From assembly GCA_903772945.1 (NCBI GenBank), contig CAICTM010000653.1, positions 1 through 54,710 of the forward strand: 54,710 bases of DNA. Direction: 5' to 3'. The notes below the pieces were generated by a model that searched no databases, was not told the origin of the DNA, and saw nothing but the letters and a program-made list of their open reading frames with translations. Within the stretch, counting starts at the first letter, position 1, and every line of letters begins with the position of its first letter. Source of the stretch: Seminavis robusta (taxonomy: Eukaryota; Bacillariophyta; Bacillariophyceae; Naviculales; Naviculaceae). The translations under genes were made by a program, and so were the position numbers. This document shows positions 30,516 through 42,700 of the stretch, piece by piece.

Positions 30516-31460
30516 ATGAGGCTACCAACAACGGTATCATCAACAACAAAAGCAAGACTATCCAGTACTCGCCAATGCCGCATTCGGTATGGATTGGTGG
30601 CAAGTCTGGCGACGATTGCAGCTCTTGGTGCCGTTTTGACCTCGTACGAAGAAGATATTCATTTGATCAGTCGACAAGCTGCCGCCATTTTACCTCCGAC
30701 CGCGGCATTGTTCGGGGATGACAGCCTCCAAGACTGTCCTCAATATGGAACCACCATTCTGTCATCTACTGCTTCAGACAATGACAAGTTGGTGATTGAC
30801 AAAAAAGCCATCAGGGCACAATCCAAGGACAAACTGAATCAACTCAAGCAATTCACGTTGCCCGATTATGAACAGTACATGATGGCTCCTCCAGGAAAAG
30901 AGCACTACACACTCTGGCACTATCTTACTCAAACCTATCACAAGGATTGTCGACATGTGGTGGATATTGGAACAAGATATGCAGCCTCAGCATTGGCGCT
31001 GGGTGCTGCTGGAGCAAAGGTCCGAACTTTTGACATTCCAACTAGCAAAGAACGGTCCCTTGCCTTTCGACAGAAGTCGGAACAAGAGTGGCAACAACAG
31101 CTACAAGAACAACATGCAGTGAATATTGAATTCTACAATCTTGACCTATTGCAAATATCTGATGAAGAGTTCTCCCAACACATGGCAACGTGGCTCATTG
31201 TATTGGATACATTCCACCAACCTTACACAGTACCCTTTGAAAGGGAGTTTCTGAAGCGGCTTGTAAATTCACTCACACCTTACAAGGGCCTTGTACTGTT
31301 GGATGATATCAATCTTAATGATGAAATGAGACAATGGTGGAAGGAAGTCAAGGACAATGCTGACCTGTGGGGATTCCGTGCTTATGACTTGACATCTGTA
31401 GGACATGTCTCCGGTACCGGTCTCTTGGACTTTTCAGGCAAAGTAGTCATTGTAGAATAA
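30516..31460 (+). CDS. membrane-anchored class I methyltransferase-like protein
   Basis: 314 residues, single exon. A basic N-terminus is followed by one hydrophobic helix (GLVASLATIAALGAVLTSY, about 26-44), which could anchor the protein or act as an uncleaved signal. The soluble part has a Rossmann motif-I-like strand-loop HVVDIGTRYAASALALG (about 147-163), an acidic end of strand 2 (FDIP) and a LVLLDDIN segment where class I methyltransferases have motif IV-VI. It resembles the CmcI/methyltransferase-24-like branch rather than any enzyme with a known substrate. It is divergent from the exoribonuclease across 323 bp. Confidence 0.65.
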   Translation: MRLPTTVSSTTKARLSSTRQCRIRYGLVASLATIAALGAVLTSYEEDIHLISRQAAAILPPTAALFGDDSLQDCPQYGTTILSSTASDNDKLVIDKKAIRAQSKDKLNQLKQFTLPDYEQYMMAPPGKEHYTLWHYLTQTYHKDCRHVVDIGTRYAASALALGAAGAKVRTFDIPTSKERSLAFRQKSEQEWQQQLQEQHAVNIEFYNLDLLQISDEEFSQHMATWLIVLDTFHQPYTVPFEREFLKRLVNSLTPYKGLVLLDDINLNDEMRQWWKEVKDNADLWGFRAYDLTSVGHVSGTGLLDFSGKVVIVE

Positions 31461-31580
31461 TAAAATGGAAGGAAACAAGGAATGGATGTTGATGAGCTTG
31501 AGAGTGTATAGAGGCTATTGTAGCTAGCTGTCACGCTGGTTTTCATGTTGTGTTGCTTGCTTTGCTTCATGACGTGTCTT
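31461..31580. other. short convergent spacer
   Basis: 3' ends of the methyltransferase-like gene and the flavoprotein gene face each other here across 120 bp. Confidence 0.4.
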
Positions 31581-33029
31581 CTATGATTCCTTGGGTTTTG
31601 GAGGCAGGTAGGTTTTGGAGAGGAAGAAAGTGACCGCATCACCAAACATCCAAATCAATATCCCGACAGGTCGTCCAAGCATTTGCCGAATCTTGGTCCA
31701 TTCCAGGATCCATTTGACAAGAGATGCCAATGCACCAGGAATGATTAATTGGTTGAAAGCAATGACGCCGTCAAATCTGCCCAAACTCAGCACGTAGACC
31801 ATGGGCATTCTTTGGCTCCCAGAAGTGGCGTCTTCCGGATACTGTACGAAGGGACGCCCGGTAACGAGTCGCATCACATTTTCAGCCGCCACGCCACCTT
31901 GCACTTCCGCATGAAAGGCTTGCTTCGCATCCTCTGTGGGAGGTGCGGCCACATCCCCGCAACAGAAGATGTTGGGACGGTTGGGGACTCCCAGGAAAGG
32001 ATCGACTTGAATGCATTTGCGCTGGTCCAACTGAATGACATTACCACTGCCAGAAGTCGTCCCGGTACTGCTGGTTGTGAGGGCTCGCGGGTTGTTCGCT
32101 ACCAGTGGTCCCGAATTGGGCTTATCTCCAAAGCAGACGAAGACCAAATCAGCCTTCAACACCGCGCCATGCCGCAAAGTGCAACTCTTGTCATCCCATT
32201 TTCTCAGCATTTCTCCCAAAAGCAGCTTGCATCCTCGAGACTTCAACCAACTCTCAGCATACTCAGAGACTTTAGCATCCTCAAAGAGCGGTACCAGTCG
32301 AGGACTGGCATCGATCAGCGTGACCTTCTTGCCCTGGTCAAGATGATAATGATCTACAATCTCTGCTGCCAGTTCTGTCCCCACAGCTCCTCCCCCAAGG
32401 ATGAGAATGGATTTGGCGCGTTCCAAGGACTGCGCCGCAACCTTCCAGGCATTTGCCCTTGCTGCAAGGGTGGCTTCTTCCCTTAGCGGTGAAACGGGAT
32501 ATTGATACTGACGTCCCGTTGCCAATATGAGATAGTCAAACTGCAATGTCTTGGTCTGTCTTGTGGCACTGTCGACATAGGTAACTTCGTTCTGCTGTCG
32601 TTCCGAAGTGATGGTCGTCACTGTTCCCTGAATAATTTCATGTGCTCCATGAGGTAGCGGATAAGCTAGCTTGCGAAACAAGTTAGGTTCACAAACGAGT
32701 CTCAAGATCCCTGGAGTGTACTCGAAGTACTGTTTTGGATCAATGAGAATGACACGAAAGAGAGGATTGTTTTCGAACTTTCGCAACGCCGCCAATCCGG
32801 CAAAGCTCCCACCAACAACGACGACCGTGTTGGCCCGTCGTTGCCGTGGTTGTCTCAAGCCACCCTGGCGTTGCTGCTGCTGCTGCGGCTGCCCTGCTTC
32901 GGATTGAGACTTGATGCGGGCTAGATAACGAAGAATTATCGATGGAATCAGCAGGTAGGCATCGATCATCATGAAGATCCCCCAAAAGAGGAACTGTGCC
33001 GCCACGACGAAGTACTTGGAGAGAACCAT
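31581..33029 (-). CDS. AIFM2/FSP1- or NDH2-like flavoprotein oxidoreductase
   Basis: 482 residues, single exon, ATG 33029 in ACCATGG context. It opens with a membrane helix (about 8-34), then a Gln/Arg-rich linker, then the FAD-binding motif VVVVGGSFAGLAALRKF (about 69-85). A second dinucleotide-binding motif, ILILGGGAVGTELAAEI (about 207-223), binds NAD(P)H. A third FAD contact, IFCCGDVAA, lies near 350. The C-terminus is hydrophobic and membrane-associating. The fold fits AIFM2/FSP1-type quinone reductases and alternative NADH dehydrogenases, which pass electrons from NAD(P)H to quinone. No EF-hand insertion is present, unlike Ca2+-regulated NDH2. The single N-terminal helix could place it in ER, lipid droplet or mitochondrial membrane; I cannot decide which. 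Confidence 0.82.
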   Translation of the reverse strand: MVLSKYFVVAAQFLFWGIFMMIDAYLLIPSIILRYLARIKSQSEAGQPQQQQQRQGGLRQPRQRRANTVVVVGGSFAGLAALRKFENNPLFRVILIDPKQYFEYTPGILRLVCEPNLFRKLAYPLPHGAHEIIQGTVTTITSERQQNEVTYVDSATRQTKTLQFDYLILATGRQYQYPVSPLREEATLAARANAWKVAAQSLERAKSILILGGGAVGTELAAEIVDHYHLDQGKKVTLIDASPRLVPLFEDAKVSEYAESWLKSRGCKLLLGEMLRKWDDKSCTLRHGAVLKADLVFVCFGDKPNSGPLVANNPRALTTSSTGTTSGSGNVIQLDQRKCIQVDPFLGVPNRPNIFCCGDVAAPPTEDAKQAFHAEVQGGVAAENVMRLVTGRPFVQYPEDATSGSQRMPMVYVLSLGRFDGVIAFNQLIIPGALASLVKWILEWTKIRQMLGRPVGILIWMFGDAVTFFLSKTYLPPKPKES

Positions 33030-36000
33030 GGCTGCTGTACCGAGACACTTAGTTTGCCGAATGCGCTACAAGCCCTTGAACGAGACTTCTGATGCTCAGC
33101 TGCAAGGACAACAAGAATGTATGTATCCTTGGCCACTTTGGAAACGATTCCTTTGCAGAAGGACGGTCAGGTCGAACTTGCTGGATGAATGCCTTGTAGT
33201 CAATCTTGCGATCATCAAGGAAGAAGGAAATTCACTAGCTAGACAGTTGTACCGGTGGAGCAGCTAGGAATGAACCATTAATGGAAAAGACAACACAAAA
33301 GATCAAACGAATGGTTCAGATGTATACTAACTAGCTAGCAAGGGTTCTCTTTATGGTCTGGTATCGCTGAGTTGGTTCTATTGCAGCCTTCGTCATCACC
33401 ATAGTACAGATGGATGATGCCATATGCCACCATACCGGTATCAGGCAGTATCTTCAGATTCGATTCTAATTGCATAGGTTGTACGGTATCCTTGCGAGAA
33501 GAGATGCCACGCAACTTTCTTCTGAGTCAGTTTTGCTTTACCTTGAAGCAGCTCTTTGATGCTCGAACTGTCTGTACTGCCAGGGTCCTGCAAGCCCACG
33601 AAACGGGACTCTTTCCGTGAATCTGCTGGTAGTTTCTCGGAAATGAGTTAGTTTTGCATTTTTACTAAACTTTTTAGTTACTGTACACTGTACTTCACGA
33701 AGCCTTTTTCCAAAACCAAGCTTTTCCCCGCGGTGCTGTCCGTGCAAGCTGGTACGAGTACGTTGATTGGGTCAGGATCAGTCGTGTGACGTGTCGCTTC
33801 CAAGATCCAAGTCTCGTTGCTATTTTAAAAAAGCTAGACACAGGTGGAAGCCCAGACAAAAGAAAGAGACCATAAACTAACTGCAACTGTGAACGTAAGA
33901 CAAGAGACAACCAAAGGAGAGCTCGAATGGATTGGCTGGACGCGCCGCATCCTTCCCCTGAGGCTGAAGGATCCCTCCGAAGTAGGTGGATTTGGAGCGG
34001 TGGGGTCCGTGCATTTGCCTTGGTACCGTATCGGCGTTGCGGCTGTTGCCACGGCGGCTGCTATTTGGGGATGCGTTTGCCTGATAACACAAACCCATGA
34101 AGTTGGTTTCGATTTCCTGGGGTTGATCCACGGTCGTATTTGGACCATCATTGCGGCTCTCCTTCCCCGGTATTTGTCAAACTGCCGCAACTTTTCTTGC
34201 ACCAAAAGCAGGAAGGATGGCCGCCACCCAGAGACGCAGAATTGGCGTCGCGCAGCCAATTCTGGCGACTTGTGGTGAAGGGGTTGAGAGCCCGCTTTCG
34301 TGGCCAGAGCTTGGATTTGAGGGACTCCTTTGATTTACCACATCAACAATCTTCCTTTGCGGATCTTTTCGAGGAACAAAGCAAGATAGGATGGGACCAA
34401 TTCCTTAGGGGGCGGATTTCAACGAGCACCAGGACTCGTGTCTGATGAACAAGAATCTTAAATCCAACAAGCACGATAGGGGTCGTTGGGCTGCCAAGTT
34501 GGGTGATCTGCTCCTGCACCAATGGTGCCTTTTGCTTGGATTGTACGAGGAGGATACGGATGGAGGATGAGAAAAAGAAGAACTGATCATGGATGAAGTC
34601 TATAAGTCTGGAATGGCAGCTGCAAAGGCCTCTCTCTTCTTTTGTGGTTTGAGAATTGGCATCGAGAATTGGCATCCCGTTGTGGAAGAAACGATTTCGC
34701 CCCCGCAACATGAAAACCTCAGGCGAGCAGCAGTGTTGCTCCCGGTGCCCAAAGTAAAAGATTCGGTGTCCGGCTCGCATATCCATCCAAGGCTTGGAGC
34801 GCCTTTTTGCCCCGAGTGTTGTTTTAAAATGCCTGGAACTGGGGAAATGGAGCTGTTCGGGCTTCCTTGAGGCTGGCAAGGAGGCCCTTGGGTGCGGGCT
34901 GGCTGTTAGTTCCTGTTTGCTGTCTCCACGAGTCTGTGTATTCTAGCTAGCGAATCTGCTCAGGGACGCATGGTTAACAAAAATAGAACCCAGGAACAAC
35001 TGTTACAATGGAATTCCATGCCCTTCTCCAGGCCCACACGCATTGCGCAAGTGACCCAACCAAGCCAATTCACTGGTATCTCCTGTGGTGTGGGCATCTG
35101 AGTCCCAATACCACAGCCCATCGAAGCAAAGTCCCTCAGTTGGAACCCGCCCGAGCCTCTGTCCTTGGGTGTGACAAAAAAACCATTGGAGGCTGCCTGC
35201 TACCGTGTACCCACTAATGCGCCGCTCCGGCTCACGCGCATCGTACACATACATCCACGCAAATGGCCCAAGGAATCCACTTGCCTGGGCTGTGTTAGGA
35301 GCGAGCCCTGTGGTTTAATTAAGGAACCCCTTCGATCTTCTACTGAAGGGCAAGTAGTCAGCTCAACCCCACCGGCAACCGAGAAAAGTTGTACGCATCC
35401 TGAACGATCGACCAGAACAATTGAAGCAACTTGAAAGCTAGCTCTAGCTACTAGCTAGCTAACTAAGGTAGCCAGCTACCCTCGAGTAGATGTAAGATCG
35501 ACCCAGCTCGCCCACATGACTACACGATGTACGATAATGGCCAAAACCTTCAACAAGAGATAGATGTTACCAGCACGGTTGACCAGCAAAATTGCAATTG
35601 AAACAGCTACGAACGCGGACAAAACAATACTGAGTACCCAAACTCACTGAATCACTGGGAGAACTACTTTGGTGACTTCTTACAGTGTATTCACTTCTCG
35701 GTTGTTCGGCCACTGCAACATCCAGTGGCTTCTCTTCCATCTTCTCTCAACTTCTCAACACAACAAACTTTGACCAATGATGATGATGAATGGGTAATCA
35801 GTGAACAGTGAACGGATAAAGCTATTGATAAATCCAACCAGTGCAGCTTCAGTGCTCTTCGAGCTGGCAGTCCCCCAGCTTTGCTTTGTTCCATCGTTCC
35901 ATAGCTCGTTCCATTAACCATCACCTTTGGCTCTTCGCATTGGATGTTTGGCAAGCTGCTCTGTGCTCTGGTCGCTGCCTCTATGATGCTATGATGGTTG

Positions 36001-36632
36001 TGGCTCGCCGCTGGTCGTGATCGTACCAAAGGAAAGCACGCAAGCACCTTCTCTTTTCTGTGGGCTTTGGGGCAGTAGATCCTACTTCGTCGATAGGATT
36101 ATTGAAATCTTTCCTCGTTAACTCGCTTCTTACCTTCTTCTTGCTGCGTATTATGTCAGACTTGAAGAAGACATTCTTTATCTGTGATTCAGAATCTCAT
36201 TGTGATCATGAAGCCACAGTATTAATAGGAGCCTCGTGTCGGACCGTATGACATACCACGGTACCGTACGAGTACATGTACAGTTCGGTATGTGGTGTGG
36301 AGCTTCCGGTGCGGCCGTGGGCTGTGGCTTTGGTGGGAGCTCCGGAGCTCGTTTCCTGTCTTCCTACCTGGTTCCTCTTGAGGCGTCACACCAACTGAGG
36401 CAAGATGGGATTAGCTTGCTCCAATGCATCGATGCTTTGATACTGTTTCGATGCTTGTACCGTAACCAAAGAAACCACACTCGTGAAAAATATTAGCTAT
36501 AATAGAAGCGCGTTTATGTAGAATTTTACCATGTAACGGTACGGTAGCCTTACATTGCAGGCCTGGATTATACGTGGAAGAAGTGGTAGATTGGAAGTGG
36601 GGGGAATATACAGTTTCGCCATGCTGCATCGC
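33030..36632. other. gene-poor region with retroelement-like scraps
   Basis: No complete gene is supported. At 33,850-34,280 the plus strand is open but has no ATG. One hydrophobic helix (RIGVAAVATAAAIWGCVC) could belong to an unrecognised exon. At 34,350-34,620 plus-strand frames give EEQSKIGWDQFLRGRIS, then RGRWAAKLGDLLLHQW in another frame. Both resemble a repetitive protein type I recall from diatom transposable-element neighbourhoods, so this is probably a decayed relic. No tRNA was recognised. Confidence 0.35.
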
Positions 36633-37961
36633 TCAGTCATGATGCTCGCCCAGAACTCCAAGCCCTTCCAGCATATCCTTCAGTACCGAGATGCCTCCTC
36701 CAAAAGCCTCGGATCCTTTCTGGCTCGCACTTTCACGAAGAACTTCGTACAGGAAATAGATCGCTGCACGCTGGATACGGGTGTCTGTTTTGTGTTGCAG
36801 AAGCGCCGCTGTCACTTGGTTGATACAACCACTGGTGGCCACGATTCTTTGCCTAAGGCCCGGGGTGGCCGCGAGGTTTGCAAGTACACGTGAACCCAAG
36901 TATTGCATTTCGACCTCCATCGAGAACTCTTTCATGCTGGTCAGGACCAGAGCAATGCAGTCATCATAGCTCGTGACATCCTCGTTGTCGAGCGACATCT
37001 CGACCTCGTTCTCTTCTGGTTCAGTGACGAGACGCAATAGCATCAGGCAGTTGCGTTGTACCTTGATGACCTTGGGGTTATTCCGCAGACCCAACTGAAT
37101 AAGTTTCCTCATGGGTGCGCCGCCAAGCTCGGGATAGTCTTCGAGGACCGCTCTGTTGCCGACGCGAACTCCAAACAAGATGCACATGCAGTTTCCAAGC
37201 ACAGATGCGTTGTCCACGAATTCCTTGCTCACAGTGTAGATGGTGGGGATGGCATCAGGGTTTGCAACGAGGGCTGCCGTGGCGTTGTCGTGGTTCAGGT
37301 GTACGAGCCAGGAAAGCGCAGCAGCTCCATTGCAGTGGATGAGAGTATTGGAGGCATGATTTCTCATGGAGCTGATAATGACATCGACTCCCCCATGCTC
37401 AATGAGCTGTTTTCGGCATGCAGGTTCTTCCACGAGGTAGGAGAACAAAGAAACGCCGATCTCTTGAAGGCGGCCATCGATGGGGGAAGCTTGAAGGGTA
37501 TCGAGGAGCGTCGCCATGCTGCCGGAATGGTCTGCAATCATACTGCGAAAGTTGGCATCTCGAGAAGCTGATCGTAGAGTGTCTAGTGCCAGGCAGAGCA
37601 CCAATGAATCGGAATGCTTTCGAAGCACGGAGAGAAGGGCAGAGAGGCTTGCCCGGTCCATGGTACCAATTGCCTTGGTGTGGTTCCGCAAGGCAATGCA
37701 TCCCTCCATTTGCATCTTGAGGTTCAGGGGGTTTCGTTCCATTGCAATCACCACGGGTTCGAGGAACGTCTTGAAAAGGGCCCGGGGCAAACTCTGGGGT
37801 ACCGTAGTGGGTGCTTGGGATTCAAGCTGGGTAGCGGGAGCAAAAGTCAGGCCACTGGTCCTGCGGCGTTTATGGGCCGAGTCCACCACGCTGCAAAGGA
37901 TGGCAATGTTGCGCTTGCGCTTATTTTGGTTCGTCATGGTTGGATCAGACTCTTTGTGCAT
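36633..37961 (-). CDS. armadillo/HEAT-like repeat protein
   Basis: About 442 residues from ATG 37961; an in-frame ATG at 37937 (MTNQNKRKRN) is an equally good start. The N-terminus is basic (NQNKRKRN and HKRRRTSG), suggesting nuclear localisation. From about residue 80 the protein is all-alpha with armadillo-like periodicity: CIALRNHTKA, LQEIGVSLFSYLVEEPACRKQLIEHGGVDVIISSM, NGAAALSWLVHLNHDNATAAL, LGSRVLANLAATPGLRQRIVATSGCINQVTAAL. It carries no enzyme motif. The family is expected to act as a protein-binding scaffold; a leucine-rich or importin-like role is not supported. Such armadillo proteins are common and expanded in diatoms. Confidence 0.8.
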   Translation of the reverse strand: MHKESDPTMTNQNKRKRNIAILCSVVDSAHKRRRTSGLTFAPATQLESQAPTTVPQSLPRALFKTFLEPVVIAMERNPLNLKMQMEGCIALRNHTKAIGTMDRASLSALLSVLRKHSDSLVLCLALDTLRSASRDANFRSMIADHSGSMATLLDTLQASPIDGRLQEIGVSLFSYLVEEPACRKQLIEHGGVDVIISSMRNHASNTLIHCNGAAALSWLVHLNHDNATAALVANPDAIPTIYTVSKEFVDNASVLGNCMCILFGVRVGNRAVLEDYPELGGAPMRKLIQLGLRNNPKVIKVQRNCLMLLRLVTEPEENEVEMSLDNEDVTSYDDCIALVLTSMKEFSMEVEMQYLGSRVLANLAATPGLRQRIVATSGCINQVTAALLQHKTDTRIQRAAIYFLYEVLRESASQKGSEAFGGGISVLKDMLEGLGVLGEHHD

Positions 37962-39727
37962 GTGGGAGTGTAGATATGAGCTTGTCAAAAGAGCTTATTT
38001 TATGAGAGCAGAGTTGAGGTGTGAGGGTCGCCTACCACTGTGTTCCGTATTGTTTTGTGAAGTGGTTTACTTGCCTTTGCTGTAAAGGAAGGAAGGATGG
38101 AGCACATGCTTTTCAAGATTCTCGTTGAAGAGGCCAAAAAGGTAAAGTGTGAAGTGTGAACCTTCCACAAGCCTAAATGGAATAGAAGAGAAGAAAGGAA
38201 TCATTTAATAGTCAAACCCGCAGGTAATGACAGTTAAGTCAAGGCAGACGATTGTTACTTCCCCGAAACTCTGGATAAGTCTTCTCCTTCTCGATTAGTT
38301 ACCCGAGCTTAGTAAAAGAATCTGATAAAAGATCAAGAACTATAAGAGATCTCAGTTCCGAAGTCTTAAAGTGGGTGGGTGTCAAGGTTTATGTTTTCGC
38401 CCCAAAGCTTAGATATCCTCATCCCTCTTCGAGTATCACTCAGTTCACTCGTACTCACACAACACACAACTTCCTTCGTCCTGCTGCTGTTTCATTGAAA
38501 TCTGCCACTACAACAGGTCGCATGCGGCCCGCAAAGGTTTTCCAAAAAGCGGGGATATGCTAAGGGCGTCTTCGTTTGTCTGACCGTGTTGCTGGACTGT
38601 AGCTGTCAAGCCGTACCACACTGGTCAAGTCAGGAAAAAGAAGTTTGCGGCCGACGTTGCAGGATAACCCCCTCCTCTTTGATAATCCAAGGCGGGGTAC
38701 TCAGACTGTGCCGATGCTTGACACTATCATTACTACGTTGGTCATGACCAAGATGCAAAGCTTGGCTGGCAAGAAGCACATAGCTGGACTGTGAGGTAAA
38801 TCAATGTTGTTGTAGTGTTGCTGCAAAGGTTGAACCGGTATGGACTTGCCTATCTTCCGGACTTTCACCTGGCCCACGTGATCTTCCGGCCGGATCTTCT
38901 CCCGTTCCAACTCTATAGCGATCTCTTGAACCAGAGTGTGTATTGAAACAACAGCAGTACGTTCACCTGGCCCATTTGCTGGACCGACATCAGCCAACTC
39001 CTCAACCTCATCGGGGTTATTCTCGCAACCATACACATACAGTACCCCAACACAAGGCTCAGCTATTGAACGATGCATGGCTCCAAGCCAGGACCAGCAC
39101 CTGGTCAAACTCCAGAACACTCAACTTGACATACACCTGGCCCCGACACCGGGACCTAAAGTTCGGTCAACTTCGGGTCCAACTAGAACGATTGAATCGA
39201 ATCACCGTTACTAATAGAGGGTCACATCTAACTGGATTTGCAACAGTCAACAACGATGGTAGTGGGGCTGCTGAGTGCGAGAGTTGGTGCCGGAAAACTC
39301 GGCCTGATCGTAACTATTAATTTTAAATAGCTAGCCCTGATGGCTGACTCATTCAATCCCGAATGTTCAGTCATAGCTTAGCTGGCGTGCACCGTGGAAT
39401 GGCGACCTTGTCGGTCGTGCTTCCTTTCAGAAAGATTTAAGGCCCAATGAAGCCTAATGCTGCTTGAGCTGCTGCTAAACCTCTGTTGCATCCAACTGCT
39501 GACTCCATCCGAGCATTCATCCTCAACCGTGCTGTTGGATGAGTTGAATGGATGCCTTTGGAATAATATCTCCTGTCTTCGTTACAGCTAATCAACAGTA
39601 ACAGTCTCTCTTTGCTGTCGACTGGGAGCAGAGATTGGATTGCGAAGGCGATTTCGTTTTGAGATTCGGTTTGAGGAGCCCAACTGTTCCGATTCCTCGC
39701 TACCGCTGGAAGAAAAAACGTGGAATA
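37962..39727. other. gene-less region upstream of the amine oxidase
   Basis: A minus-strand ORF at 38701-39120 has an ordered acidic/basic middle (IAIELEREKIRPEDHVGQVKV) but weak ends. I cannot identify it and suspect a relic. The plus strand from about 39,040 to 39,190 contains GACC/CCAGG-type repetitive words like those at 26.8 kb. Confidence 0.35.
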
Positions 39728-42700
39728 ATGTCTTTGCCTGAAACCAGTTCAGATGTTCCGGCCGCTGTTGCCTCCTTGAAGAGGCCAGCCGCAATGAAAT
39801 CTCTGCGAGCCAAAAAGACGCGTGTAATCGTCCTTGGAGCTGGAATGGCCGGACTGGCCGCGGCAAGAGAATTGCTGCAGCGAGGATACCAAGTGTTGGT
39901 GTTGGAAGCCAGGGACAGACCCGGAGGACGACTCAAGGGAGGTGTCAAGACCAACGACCGTGAAGGAGGGAATGAAGGAATGAAAACCTTACCCAACAAA
40001 GTGATTAACCCAGATGACGAAGTCGTCAAGCCGGTGCACAAATCCAGAAGAAAGGACACGACAACCCCTGTGGATCTAGGAGGCGCCTTAATCCACGGAA
40101 TCGACGGCAATCCCATTTACGCACTCACACAGCAAATGGGCATTCCTACTCAGCCAGTCTCAGAGTGTCTTTTGTTCAATGAAACTGGTTGGCCTGTGGA
40201 TACAAGAGAAGATGAGCGCATTTCGACCATGTTCAATGACTGTCTAGAAGAAACTTTTGAACGATTAGCTAGGTTGGAAGGAGCACCAAGTAGCAGTGGT
40301 GCTACCAATGGGGATACGCCATCGAACACTACCCAAGTCAACAACAGTAATGCCTCTGATCAACAACATGATGATCAACAGGAAAATAAGTCTGACACGG
40401 AAAACAATCAGCCTCCACAGACTGCTGAACCCGACAGACTTGTCACCATACCACCGCCAACCACGGATATTGCTGACTCCAAACCTGCTGCAATCACCTT
40501 GAACCAACGGCAAGAAAATAATCTCCAAGAGCTGCGAACGATATCTCCCCCCTCTCCTAGTGCGGTTAGTCAGGTGGAAGCAGGAAACGAAGAAAAGAAA
40601 ACAGAGCACCCAAACAGCGACGACGTATCTACTATCGAGGAAGTTATTGTCACAACTACTCAAACATCCAGCGCAACGGCAGCAAATGTCGTAGATTCAC
40701 GACAAGCAGCTCCTCGTTCAAACAATCAGAGCGACCCGCCCGAAACTATTCCTGCTGCTGCTGGCAGTGACGGCAGCAACAACGACAAGAGCCCGTCGTC
40801 TTTTGGAGATGTCTTCGACAAGGTCTGTGCTGAAAAGGGAGCGCCATCGGCCTTGCCCTTGTTTCAGTGGCATCAGCATAACCTCGAAGTAAGCTGTGGG
40901 GCATCCTTTGCTGATCTGGGGTACAAGTGGAATGACGATGAACCGTACGGTTTTAATGGTCCTCATGTCGCAGTAAAGACAACCTGGAAACCAATCATGG
41001 AGGGATTGGCCGAGGGAATCAACATTTTGTATCAAAGCCCTGTCAAGAAGGTTGTCATGGTAGTTCCAGATCCACCGCCGCAGCCAGAACCACAGGTGCT
41101 GACGCCCAGTGAAGCACAGCCAGGCCCCGACAATGCGGCAAAGCCCACGCGCAAACGAAAACTGACACCTGCACCCACCCCTTTGCCCAGCAGAAGATCG
41201 CGAAGACTACGAGGAGATAACGCAGACGCAAGACGATCATCTAGGGCTAATAAAGGGCAAAAGGTGGAACGATTCGTTGTGAATGAGTTTTCAACGGAAA
41301 CCTACGAAGGGAACAAATCTCCTCCAAGCCAGCGCACGAATGGTCGAAGTCGTAAGGAGGAAGAAGAAGACGAAGGAATCCCTCACACAACAGTGCAGGT
41401 GACACTTCATGATGGGACAGTGTTGGAAGCAGAGGCTGTCGTTTGCACTCTGCCGCTTGGAATTCTCAAGCTGGAGCCACCACCAGAGCCCAAGCTTGAC
41501 AAGAGCAACAAACAAGTCACAGACGAAGCTGAAGACGGCAGCGACGACGCTTCCTGCGCCGTCAGTTTCTACCCAAGCTTGTCGGAACGAAAGCAGACTG
41601 CTATTAATCGTTTGGGCTGTGGCCTCTTGAACAAGTGTATCCTCTCCTTTCCGCATGTCTTTTGGCAAGATTCCGACTTTCTTGGGGTAGCCCATCCTGC
41701 AAAGTCATACCTGGTTCTGAACGCAGCTGTGTTCACGAACAAGCCAATCTTGACGTTCATGTACGGCGGGAGCTTTGCCGAGGAAATCGAAGAGTGGACC
41801 GATAATGAAATTGTTGCGGATTGCATGGAAGTCGTTCGGATCATTTGCGGAAAGCGAGACATTCCTGCGCCCATCGACTACGCCGTCACGCGGTGGGGAC
41901 AGGAACGCTACTCACGCATGTCCTTTTCCTACGTCCCTCCTGGGGTCGATGGGACCGAGGAATTCAAGGCTATGAGTGAGGCTGTGTACGACCCGCTTGT
42001 TCCTCAGAAACCAGTAATAATGTTTGCTGGCGAACACACAACTCCCTTCCATCCCTCGACAATTCATGGGGCATTCTTGTCGGGGATTCGAGAGGCATAC
42101 CGCTTGGACCTTGTCGTGGAAGCCGAGGCGAACGAGTTTTTGGAATTCGATGACGAACACGTGTACCAGCATACGTTTGCTGTTCGAAAATTGTTTCAAA
42201 ACGTCAAGTCGCCGGTCGCCAGGGCACCAAGGCAGAGTGCCAGTTCATCAAGTGAGACAAATGAAAGCGGTTCTGAGCAGCAGGCCGATAGCCGTGGCGC
42301 ACAGCCGCAAGCGAACGGTTCGTCAGAGCAGCAACAAAACAGAAGAAGGCAGCACCGTAGACGAGGAGCTGCCACTGTGACAAACACGAGCATGAGCCTT
42401 CGAGAGAGGCCGCAGGCGGTCTTGCCAGAACAAACCGCGCCGCCCCAAAGGAGGAAAAAGGCGACTCAGGCCCAAGCCAACAATGGCACCTCGGTGACGC
42501 CACACGCGAAACGAAGTCGTCGCTCGTCGTATGCCATGGGCGATGGGACAACTCCCTCGAGCAATGGCAAGGCTCCCGCCGTCGATGCGGATAACGAGCA
42601 GAACGACAAGTTGGTGGCGTCTCTCGAGAGACGTACACTCATGCGTGCCTTGGAAAGCTACGGCCACAACTATTCCTACATTCAGTCCGTCGTTCTCCCT

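Noticed and set aside
33500..33670. Another retroelement 3' end (AGTTAGTTTTGC-like words)
   Set aside because: Only short AT-rich words match; order and spacing of the family's 3' region are absent.
33844..34278. 144-codon plus-strand frame with one hydrophobic helix
   Set aside because: It has no ATG and no convincing splice acceptor; kept only as a remark in the spacer entry.
35003..35254. Minus-strand frame thought to resemble an ion-channel pore
   Set aside because: On inspection no TVGYGD-type filter sequence is present in any frame.
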